From the NCBI GenBank assembly GCA_022573485.1, contig JACZTW010000028.1, positions 1 through 18,582 on the forward strand: 18,582 bases of DNA, in the 5' to 3' direction. A program made the position numbers and the translations under genes. Source of the DNA: Planctomycetota bacterium. GTDB taxonomy: Bacteria > Planctomycetota > Phycisphaerae > UBA1845 > CAIVHJ01. The notes below the pieces were generated by a model. It had not been told where the DNA came from and did no database searches. It saw only the letters and a program-made list of their open reading frames with translations. Positions 6,881 to 13,991 of the stretch are shown here, one piece after another (the first letter of the stretch is position 1; each line of letters begins with the position of its first letter).

Positions 6881-9384
6881 CGCATTGGACATACGAAAAC
6901 TCGCTGCCGACGCTGCTTGCTCAAGTAAATATTGAGCGGCGGTTCGAGCTGACTCGCCTGCCCGAGAACTGGGCGGCGGTGTTGGGCCTGGCCCTGCTCG
7001 CCGGCTTGTGTTGGTGGGTGGTGCGTACGTACCGGGCCGAAGCCCGTGCGGGCTCGACGATGGGTCGCCGGATGTTCCTCGCGGGTTTGCGCTGTGTCGT
7101 TGTGCTGCTGTTGGCGCTGATTTGGCTGGAGCCGGTGCTGGCAACTTACCTGCATCAGCGGTTTGAGTCGTACACGCTCGTTTTGATCGACGGCTCCTCC
7201 AGTATCCAAATTGCAGACCATTACGTTGACGCCGAAGAGAAACAAGTTCTGGAGGACTTCTTCGAGCAGGCTGGCAGCGGCGAAGCGCCGCCCGGGCCGT
7301 ACCCGCGCGCAGATCTCGTCGAGTTGATTCTCAAGGGAAACAACGGCTCTTTCTTGAAGGGTCTCACCAGGCACAACAAAGTCAAACTGTATACGTTCGC
7401 CGACCAGACCGTGAGGCTCGCAACGCTCAAGACCGATCGCACGGAACATCCCGACGATGATGAGGAAGCGGTAGCCGTTGAGACATTCGATGTCCGACTG
7501 GATCACTCCGGCACGGCCACCGACCTCGGCCAGACACTGCGGCAGGCCGTCGATTCGCTCAACGGCGCACCTGCTGCCGTGGTCGTGATCAGCGACGGCG
7601 GTTTCAATCAAGGTGAATCGGCCGAGGTTCTCGGAGATTTCGCCCAAGCGCGGGATATACCCATCTACACCATCGGCGTCGGCGAAGCCGCCCCGCCCCG
7701 AAACTGCCGAGTGGCAGAACTCGTCGCGCCGCCCAACGCTTTCATCAATGATCCCTTTGAAATCGAAACACGCATCGACACCGTTGGCCTCACGGGCGAG
7801 GTAATCACGGTCGAACTCCTCACCAAACAGGCCGGAGCGACCGGCGAACCGACGCTTGTCGAAAGCAAGACGATCCGAACCGTTCCCGGCATGACGCGAT
7901 ACCCGCTGCGCTTTGCCTATCGCGGCGAACGCGCGGGCCGATCGGTGTTCACCATTCGCGCTACAGCGGGCGTTGCGGAGCCCATCACAAGCGACAATCA
8001 GAGCCAGACGTACGTGAACATTCTGGACAACAAAATGAAGGTGCTGCTGGTCGCCAGCGGCCCGAGCTGGACCTACCGCTTCCTGGCCCGGCTCCTGGAG
8101 CGCGATGAAACGTTCGACGTAGCCTGCTGGTTGCAATCAGCAGATCGCAGGGCCGTCCGCGACGGCAACACGGTGATCGATCATCTGCCGGACAGCGCCG
8201 CCGAAGTGTTTGACTATGACGTGATCGTTCTTTTGGACCCGGATGCCCGGTCTTTGCCGGATGGCTGGGCGGAACTCGTCGATACGCACGTGACCCGCAA
8301 CGGCGCGGGGCTGATGTACTGCGCCGCACGCGGTCACACTCCCACGTTTTTCCACACGCCCTCGGCTGAGCCGCTCGTGCGGCTGTTGCCGGTGGTGCCA
8401 CATCCGGAAGCCGACTTCATCATCAACGAGATCGGCTATTACCAGCGGCAGGCTCAGCCGATCGAGTTCGCGCGGGGTGCGCTGGATCATGCGATGTTCT
8501 CCGGGCGTCTGGCCGGCGTCGAAACGACCCGCAGCGGAGAGATGTGGAAACAACTGGGTCGCGTTTTCTGGCACTACCCGGTACGGCATGAAAAGGCTGC
8601 GGCGACCGTGCTGCTGCGGCATGGCCATCCTCGAATGCGCAACTCCGCCGGCGGACATGTGTTGCTGGCGACGCAGTTCGTCGGTGCGGGGCGGACCACG
8701 TTTCTGGGATTCGACGGCACGTGGCGCTGGCGGCGGTATGGTGAGAACCTGTTCGACCAGTTCTGGGTGCAGAATATTCGTCAGTTGGCGGAGGGCCGTC
8801 TGTCTCCCGACACCGCCCGCGGGCAAATTCAGACGGATCGCACCCGCTACTCAGCCCGCGAACCAATTGTGTTTCGGGCGCGATTGAGCAATGCCGACTA
8901 TCAACCGCTCGACGTGCCCTCGGTGCTTCTCGATATCACGAGCAGCCGCGCCAACATCGAGCCAATACAGATCACGCTGCGCTCCGATCCGAATCGCATC
9001 GGCTGGTACAAAGGGCAATTCGTGCCGCCGCAGTCGGCACCGGTGCCGGCCCGCTACATTGCCTCGATTCGTCTTCCGGGAGCGCCTGGCGAAGAAGATG
9101 CAATCCTCACTCACGAGGTCGAGGTCCGCGAATCCGATCGGGAAATCCTCAAGCCGCAGATGGATCGCAAGCAATTGGTAACACTCGCCCGACGTTCAGC
9201 CGGCGGGGCTTATAGCGAAATCAACGATGCGTTCGCTCTGCCGGAGCGCATCCCTGATCGCCACGAAACAACGACCACCCGAGGCCACGCCGAGCCGTTG
9301 TGGGACACGGGCTGGATGCTGGCCGGGCTTGTGGGTTTGCTCAGTTTGGAATGGGCGCTCAGAAAGCGGTGGCATTTGTTGTGA
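6877..9384 (+). CDS. Large VWA-domain membrane protein
   Basis: The start is ATG 6877, overlapping the previous stop as ATGA; an in-frame TTG at 6856 lies inside the previous gene. The 835-residue protein has two membrane segments near residues 31-50 and 66-88, then a VWA domain with MIDAS motif DGSSS at 105-109 (DxSxS) and VVVISDGGFNQG around 240. From residue 388 (KVLLVASGPSWTYR) to about 490 it resembles a glutamine-amidotransferase-like fold, as in the preceding protein, so the two genes may be ancient paralogs. A third membrane segment near 812-830 is followed by a basic tail. The domains are probably periplasmic between anchors, which is inference. It is the third consecutive MIDAS protein downstream of moxR, consistent with a multi-subunit MoxR-VWA complex. 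Its ligand is unknown. Confidence 0.87.
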   Translation: MTHWTYENSLPTLLAQVNIERRFELTRLPENWAAVLGLALLAGLCWWVVRTYRAEARAGSTMGRRMFLAGLRCVVVLLLALIWLEPVLATYLHQRFESYTLVLIDGSSSIQIADHYVDAEEKQVLEDFFEQAGSGEAPPGPYPRADLVELILKGNNGSFLKGLTRHNKVKLYTFADQTVRLATLKTDRTEHPDDDEEAVAVETFDVRLDHSGTATDLGQTLRQAVDSLNGAPAAVVVISDGGFNQGESAEVLGDFAQARDIPIYTIGVGEAAPPRNCRVAELVAPPNAFINDPFEIETRIDTVGLTGEVITVELLTKQAGATGEPTLVESKTIRTVPGMTRYPLRFAYRGERAGRSVFTIRATAGVAEPITSDNQSQTYVNILDNKMKVLLVASGPSWTYRFLARLLERDETFDVACWLQSADRRAVRDGNTVIDHLPDSAAEVFDYDVIVLLDPDARSLPDGWAELVDTHVTRNGAGLMYCAARGHTPTFFHTPSAEPLVRLLPVVPHPEADFIINEIGYYQRQAQPIEFARGALDHAMFSGRLAGVETTRSGEMWKQLGRVFWHYPVRHEKAAATVLLRHGHPRMRNSAGGHVLLATQFVGAGRTTFLGFDGTWRWRRYGENLFDQFWVQNIRQLAEGRLSPDTARGQIQTDRTRYSAREPIVFRARLSNADYQPLDVPSVLLDITSSRANIEPIQITLRSDPNRIGWYKGQFVPPQSAPVPARYIASIRLPGAPGEEDAILTHEVEVRESDREILKPQMDRKQLVTLARRSAGGAYSEINDAFALPERIPDRHETTTTRGHAEPLWDTGWMLAGLVGLLSLEWALRKRWHLL

Positions 9385-9457
9385 ATCGCAGTCACGGTGT
9401 ATTCTGGGATGCACACGACGCATATGCGTTCGGCGGTTATGCATCACGTGGATGTCA
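9385..9457. other. Spacer after the large VWA gene
   Basis: A 73-base non-coding spacer between the VWA stop and the repeat element. It holds a weak CATC/GATG hairpin near 9442-9454 and no clear terminator or gene. Confidence 0.5.
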
Positions 9458-9683
9458 GCCCCGTAGGGGCCTGATGAAAATAGCCTAGTCCCGGCGCGCC
9501 GGGACTGGGATGCAAGTGTGCTCTTGAGCCAATGAGTCCCATCGGGACGACTGAAGTGGAGTAGGCGAACGTCTCTGAGGTCGAGCGCCTCAGCCGTCCC
9601 TACGGGACTACATCCAGGTCATGGACCTGGAACCCAGTCCCGGCGCGCCGGGACTGGGCTATTATCGAATGTCCCTACGGGAC
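9458..9683. mobile_element. MITE-like palindromic element with long terminal inverted repeats
   Basis: A non-coding element of about 226 bp. The left end reads GCCCC-GTA-GGGGC, a spacer with ATAGCC, then a 20-base palindrome of half-site AGTCCCGGCG (9487-9506). The right end is the inverted counterpart: a 26-base perfect palindrome of half-site CCCAGTCCCGGCG (9633-9658), GCTATTATCGAAT, then GTCCC-TAC-GGGAC (9671-9683). The two ends match over about 50 bases. Inside are hairpins GTCCC-ATC-GGGAC (9536-9548), CTGAGG/CCTCAG (9575-9593), GTCCC-TAC-GGGAC (9596-9608) and CCAGGTC-ATG-GACCTGG (9614-9630). It has no transposase, so any movement would need one in trans. I recall similar CCCCGTAGGGG/ATAGCC repeats in planctomycetes but did not search. 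I found no clear target duplication. Confidence 0.72.
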
Positions 9684-9731
9684 GACCAGAAGCTAAGCAG
9701 ATACACCGCCGCGGCGGGGTACGAGAGAACG

Positions 9732-11888
9732 ATGATCGAACTTGCTGCCATAGGCTTATTCGAATCGCGAATCCTGCCGAGGCTGCACGCGCTGATACGC
9801 CGGATTCGGTTCTATGTGTTCGCCGACGGCCTGGCCGACACCAGTGCGATCGTGCTGCTGTGCTTTATTGCTCAAATCAGCATCGATTATCTCTTTCACT
9901 TGCGCGTGGACCTTCGCGCGACCCTGCTCTTGGTCGTCATCGCAGTCATTGGTTTCTCAGTGTGGAAGCGACTCATTCAACCCCTGATGGCCGACCTGGA
10001 CGTCGCCGACGCAGCGATGATCGTTGAACGAAAGTTCCCGCAACTCGAAAGCCGCCTGATCAGCGCTTTAGAATTCTCAGCACTCAGCACTCAGCACTCA
10101 GCACTCAGTCCTCAGTCCTCCGCCCTCAGTCCTCAGTCCTCCATCCTCAGTCCTGAATTGGTCGATCGCGTGATCGAAGAGGCGTCGCGGATCGCGCGGG
10201 ATTTGCCCATGGACGCGGTTTTGAATCATGGGCGTGTTCGGAGGCAGAGTGGCGTGATTTGCGGAGTTCTGGCTGTGCTCGTCGGCTTCACGCTGGTTGC
10301 CCCGGAGGCTATGGGCACGTGGTTTGAGCGGAACATCCTGCTGGGCGATGCCGCCTGGAAGCAAAACACCTATTTGGTAGTCCTCAACGACGAAGATCAG
10401 GACGGCGTGATCTATGCCCCACGAGGGGACGACTTGGTCGTTCGCGTTCAAGCGCGAGGCCGGCGCCCGCGGCAAGTCGAAATGGACCTGCGCTTTGAAT
10501 CGGGCCGGAGCGAGTCGCATTCATTGACGGCTGTGGGACGCGATGAGTTCAGGTTCACGATTCCCCGCTTGAATGAAGCGCTGACCCTCCGCGTTCGCGG
10601 CGGCGATGCTCGGAATGAGGCCGTCCAGGTTCGCGTCGTCGATCGGCCCGGCTTGGTGGACGTGGCCGTCACTGTTTCCCCGCCGGCTTACACGCGAGAA
10701 CCGCCTCGCGAGTTGCAGGCGGGGCGGTCGCTGATCGAACTCCTGCACGGCAGCGAGGTCGAGATTCGCTTTCGCAGCAACAAGCCGCTCCGGCGGGCTG
10801 CCCTCTTGCGCGATTTGGCAGAAGAGCAGGAATTGACGGCAAATGAGGGCACCTACGCAGCCCGATTCACACCCGATCACAACGCCACTTATTCGTTCGA
10901 ACTGACGGATGTGGACGGCCTCATGAATACTCGGCCGCGGCAGTTTCTCGTGCGGATGGTCCCCGATGCACCGCCTACGGCGAGCCTCACGATTGTGGGC
11001 GTCGGCGATTTGATCACGCCGCTGGCGGAGCTTCGGCTGGAGCTGTCTTTCAAGGATCGGTATGGATTGCAGGCTGCGGAACTCATGCACGAAATCAAGA
11101 CCGAAGAGGCGGGCAAAGGCTCGATCCCCATCGAGGACGTGAGCCCTGGCAGCACACAAGTGACCACCACCATGCAACTCGCAGTTTCGACGCTCGGTGT
11201 GCTTGAGGGGCAGCAACTCATGTTGCAGGCCCGGGCGCAGGATCAAAACGACATCACGGGCCCCGGCGTGGGCGAGTCGGCGCGCTACACGCTCCGCGTG
11301 GTCAGCGCCGAGGCCCTGCTGGCGGAACTCAGCCGCCGCGAGCAGGAATATCGACAGGAATTCGAGCGACTCATCGATATTCAAGAAAAGCTCCGCCAGG
11401 ACACGCTCAGTGCAGCCGCAATCTTCACTCGCGGTGGCGGTTCCAGGCCGAGCGCGATCAACTTCGCCACGCTTGAGCGCCGTCAGCGGCAAATCGCCCG
11501 GCAGGTCGGCCACGTGGGCGAACAGTTTCGACGAATCCACCAGGAACTCGTCATTAACCAATTGAATTCGGCGCAAGTTGAGAAACGACTGGTCGATGAC
11601 ATCGTCACGCCGCTCGAATCACTCGCCAGCCGCGCCATCACGGATCTGGCAGAGCTTGTCGATCGCATCAGCGGAGACCCCAGCAGCACTGCCTTCCGCG
11701 AAATCGATCGCAGACAGGACCAAGTGGTCGTCGAAATGAGGCGCATCGCCGAGAACATGACGAAATGGGAGGGATTCCATGAGACCATCAGCTTGCTTCA
11801 GACTATCATTCGGATGCAGAAGGAGCTTCAAGAGGAAACCGACGAGACATTGAACCGTCAACTGGACGACATCTTCCAGGACAATTAG
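9732..11888 (+). CDS. Large membrane protein, DUF4175-like
   Basis: The frame is open from an ATG at 9621, but that ATG is the loop of a hairpin in a repeat element, and the first 37 codons translate the element. I therefore choose ATG 9732 (MIELAAIGLF), preceded by a weak GAGAG. The 718-residue product has membrane segments near residues 35-52, 62-77 and 172-192. A long, probably beta-rich periplasmic region follows, including VSPPAYTREPPRE near 315. From about residue 526 there is a helical, coiled-coil-like region (ELSRREQEYRQEFERL). The architecture resembles DUF4175-type proteins found near moxR/VWA genes; that assignment is tentative. Residues 115-140 are encoded by 11 consecutive heptamers (SALSTQH and SPQSS units), an unusual insertion between the membrane part and PELVDRVIEEA. 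Confidence 0.82.
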   Translation: MIELAAIGLFESRILPRLHALIRRIRFYVFADGLADTSAIVLLCFIAQISIDYLFHLRVDLRATLLLVVIAVIGFSVWKRLIQPLMADLDVADAAMIVERKFPQLESRLISALEFSALSTQHSALSPQSSALSPQSSILSPELVDRVIEEASRIARDLPMDAVLNHGRVRRQSGVICGVLAVLVGFTLVAPEAMGTWFERNILLGDAAWKQNTYLVVLNDEDQDGVIYAPRGDDLVVRVQARGRRPRQVEMDLRFESGRSESHSLTAVGRDEFRFTIPRLNEALTLRVRGGDARNEAVQVRVVDRPGLVDVAVTVSPPAYTREPPRELQAGRSLIELLHGSEVEIRFRSNKPLRRAALLRDLAEEQELTANEGTYAARFTPDHNATYSFELTDVDGLMNTRPRQFLVRMVPDAPPTASLTIVGVGDLITPLAELRLELSFKDRYGLQAAELMHEIKTEEAGKGSIPIEDVSPGSTQVTTTMQLAVSTLGVLEGQQLMLQARAQDQNDITGPGVGESARYTLRVVSAEALLAELSRREQEYRQEFERLIDIQEKLRQDTLSAAAIFTRGGGSRPSAINFATLERRQRQIARQVGHVGEQFRRIHQELVINQLNSAQVEKRLVDDIVTPLESLASRAITDLAELVDRISGDPSSTAFREIDRRQDQVVVEMRRIAENMTKWEGFHETISLLQTIIRMQKELQEETDETLNRQLDDIFQDN
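10076..10152 (+). repeat. CTCAGCA/CTCAGTC composite heptamer array, 11 units
   Basis: Eleven consecutive heptamers in unbroken 7-base register: four CTCAGCA, two CTCAGTC, CTCCGCC, two CTCAGTC, CTCCATC and CTCAGTC. They lie in frame in the DUF4175-like gene and encode SALSTQH and SPQSS-type units. The switch from one unit to the other within one array links the two types as one family. Confidence 0.95.
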
Positions 11889-11890
11889 GC

Positions 11891-11914
11891 CACCAAGACA
11901 CGAAGGCACGAAGA
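11891..11914 (+). repeat. CACSAAGR octamer array, 3 units
   Basis: CACCAAGA, CACGAAGG and CACGAAGA directly after the stop of the DUF4175-like gene. It is inverted relative to the array at 12184-12199. Confidence 0.85.
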
Positions 11915-11924
11915 TAATGAAGTT

Positions 11925-13991
11925 ATGGATGCCTTGACTCCTCACATACTCGAGCAACGCCCGCTGGATCGTCGCCAGCCGCTTGCGCGTGTCACAACGA
12001 CACGCAGAGTTGCCGCCGCTCTTCGTATTGCAAACGATCGCTCCCTTCGCGCGCCACGCGGATTTTTAACGCAGAAGCTTACGATCCCTCTTCGCACCGT
12101 GCCCGTTCTCAACTGGCTGTCTGCTACTCGTTACTGGCTACTGGCTACTGGCTACTTTGGCTGCGGCCGAAGGCCGCGCCAAGTCTTGGTGCCTTCGTGG
12201 CCAAATTTTCTTTGCTTGCAGTGGACGGTCGTTCTGGCGTTGCTCGCAGTCTTTGGCGCGCCCGCTCATTCCGAGGACGGCGCTTCGGAAGCGCCGCTGG
12301 CCACCAAGGAGCGGATTATCCACGGCCGCGTTCTGCAGCTCGAAGATCAAATGTACCGTTTGATCGAGCAGCTCAGGGAATCGGAACCGGAGAAAGCCCG
12401 CCGCATGGAGAAGGTGCTGGCCCGCATGGGCGAACTCGGCATTCGCCGGCAACTCGAGACCGTCATCGAGGTTCTCAACGAAGACCGGCTCGATGAAGCA
12501 CTCACCGAGCAAGACAAACTGCTGGGGCATTTGTCCACGCTGCTGACCCTGCTGATCGAAGACGAGGACGACTCGGAAGAACGCAAAAAGGAAATCGAAC
12601 GCCTGCAGAAGCTCGCGGAGGAGTTAGACAAGCTCATTTCAAAGGAGAGCCGCCTTCGCGATGAATCTCGCGCGGCGCAGCAAGCTCAGGAGGGCGGCGA
12701 GCGTGACGCCGAAGCCGCAGCAGCCATCGAACAATTGCTGAGCAAGCAAGAGGCTCTGCTCGCCGACACCCGCACCGCAGCCCAAAAGGCCAGAGCGACC
12801 AAGGCCGACGACGTAGCCACCAAGCAAGACTTGCTCGACCGGCAGCAGGCACTGGCCAAGCAGGCCGAGGAACTGGCGAAGTTGCTCCAAGAGAAGGACG
12901 AACCGGATTCCGCAAAAGCTGCCGCCTCTGCCAAGCGCAACATGACCGACGCCGTGGACGAAATGAACGATGATGCCCTCGCGGTGGCAGCCGACGCCCA
13001 GGAAGACGCCATCGAGGACTTGAAGCGCGCTTTGGAGAAGTTGACCAAGCGGCAAAAGCAGGACGTTGAGAAGCCCGATCTCAAAGAACTGGCCGACGAG
13101 CAAGCCAAGACCAGCGAACAGACTGCTCGATTGGCCGAGAAAATGCAGGACAACGAGGCCTCGTCCGAACCCACTCCAGGCCAGGACAACGTGGAAATGA
13201 GCCGGCAACACATGGACGCCGCCACCGAGCAATTGAACCAAGAAAACGCCGCCGCAGCCGCGCAACAACAGCAACAAGCCGTCGATCAACTGGAGCAGGC
13301 CAAGAAGCAGATTCAACAGAGAATCGACAAAATCAAACGCGAGTTGCAGCAGCAAAAGCTGGCGGACCTGGAGAAGAAGTTCAAAGACATGTTGACCAAA
13401 CAGCAGGCCGTCAACCGCCGCACGATTGAACTCGACCTGATTCCGCGCGACCAATGGAAGCGGCGCGAGCAATTGCGTGCGGCCGAACAGGGCCAGAAGG
13501 AGCGCGGCCTGGGCGAATTGGCCGACGTGTGCCTGGGCATCCTGCGCGATGATGGCACGACGACCGTGCTGCCGCAGCTCGTCGAATACCTGCGAGATGA
13601 CATGCTCGCCGTCGCCGTGCGGCTGACCGATTCAAAGGTCGGCCTGCGGACGCAGGCTGCGGAGGAAGACATCGTCGCGACAATCGAGGATATTCTGGAG
13701 GCCATCGAGCAGAATGAGTCGCAGGCCGACCTGGCGCAGGATCAGAATCAGCAGGACCAACAGGGGCAGCCGGGCGAACCCGGCTTGCTTCCGACGTCGG
13801 CGGAGTTGAAGCTGCTCGCCCGACTCCAGACGCGTGTGTTTCGCCGAACAAAGGCGTTTCAGCGCGTCGGAGAAAGTGACCCCGGCCAACTCAGCCGACT
13901 TGCCGAAAAGCAAACCGGCGTCGCGAAGATGGCCTCCGAGATGAACAGCAAGCTGACGCGACAGCCCGCGACCAAGGGAACACATGACTAG
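11925..13991 (+). CDS. Exported coiled-coil protein, start uncertain
   Basis: The open frame runs from ATG 11925, its only early ATG, but about the first 90 codons translate repeat-rich sequence (GGCTACT heptamers, a strong hairpin, an octamer array). The recognisable protein begins with a signal-peptide-like core, LQWTVVLALLAVFGAPAHS. GTG 12189 or TTG 12216 would place that core at the N-terminus. The rest is strongly helical and charged, rich in Glu, Lys, Gln and Ala, with long heptad-like stretches (residues about 140-530) suggesting extended coiled coils. It then reads LPTSAELKLLARLQTRVFRRTKAF near the end. I recognise no enzyme motif. A structural, periplasmic partner of the preceding membrane proteins is the likeliest role (inference). 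Its stop overlaps the next gene by 8 bases. Confidence 0.78.
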   Translation: MDALTPHILEQRPLDRRQPLARVTTTRRVAAALRIANDRSLRAPRGFLTQKLTIPLRTVPVLNWLSATRYWLLATGYFGCGRRPRQVLVPSWPNFLCLQWTVVLALLAVFGAPAHSEDGASEAPLATKERIIHGRVLQLEDQMYRLIEQLRESEPEKARRMEKVLARMGELGIRRQLETVIEVLNEDRLDEALTEQDKLLGHLSTLLTLLIEDEDDSEERKKEIERLQKLAEELDKLISKESRLRDESRAAQQAQEGGERDAEAAAAIEQLLSKQEALLADTRTAAQKARATKADDVATKQDLLDRQQALAKQAEELAKLLQEKDEPDSAKAAASAKRNMTDAVDEMNDDALAVAADAQEDAIEDLKRALEKLTKRQKQDVEKPDLKELADEQAKTSEQTARLAEKMQDNEASSEPTPGQDNVEMSRQHMDAATEQLNQENAAAAAQQQQQAVDQLEQAKKQIQQRIDKIKRELQQQKLADLEKKFKDMLTKQQAVNRRTIELDLIPRDQWKRREQLRAAEQGQKERGLGELADVCLGILRDDGTTTVLPQLVEYLRDDMLAVAVRLTDSKVGLRTQAAEEDIVATIEDILEAIEQNESQADLAQDQNQQDQQGQPGEPGLLPTSAELKLLARLQTRVFRRTKAFQRVGESDPGQLSRLAEKQTGVAKMASEMNSKLTRQPATKGTHD
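12122..12156 (+). repeat. GGCTACT heptamer array, 5 units
   Basis: TGCTACT, CGTTACT and three GGCTACT units in 7-base register, 35 bases. It reads WLLATGYW in the open frame of the coiled-coil gene. Confidence 0.9.
12157..12182. repeat. Strong GC-rich hairpin
   Basis: TTGGC and GCGGCC pair with GGCCGC and GCCAA around a GAA loop, with a single bulged T. It adjoins the GGCTACT array and lies 5' of the likely true start of the coiled-coil gene. No T-run follows, so it is not a canonical terminator. Confidence 0.75.
12184..12199 (-). repeat. CACSAAGR octamer array, 2 units (inverted copy)
   Basis: Reads TCTTGGTG and CCTTCGTG on the + strand, the complement of CACCAAGA and CACGAAGG. With 11891-11914 it brackets the junction as an inverted pair. 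Confidence 0.78.

Larger units (their letters stand above)
11889..12188. other. Repeat-rich junction, probably non-coding
   Basis: About 300 bases between the DUF4175-like gene and the recognisable part of the coiled-coil protein. In order: an octamer array, a GCGTGTC-ACAAC-GACACGC hairpin (11987-12005), a GGCTACT heptamer array, a strong GC hairpin, and an inverted octamer array. The + strand frame stays open from 11925 but looks non-coding (Arg/Leu-rich, no family-like features). The minus strand around 11925-12000 reads RKRLATIQRALLEYVRS, perhaps a gene remnant, but this is weak. Confidence 0.55.

Noticed and set aside
6637..8136. A 499-codon open frame on the minus strand
   Set aside because: It lies antisense to the VWA gene with its MIDAS motif and membrane segments; the composition looks like a shadow frame.
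10076..10152. CRISPR-like array
   Set aside because: The repeats are contiguous 7-base units without spacers, and no cas gene is nearby.
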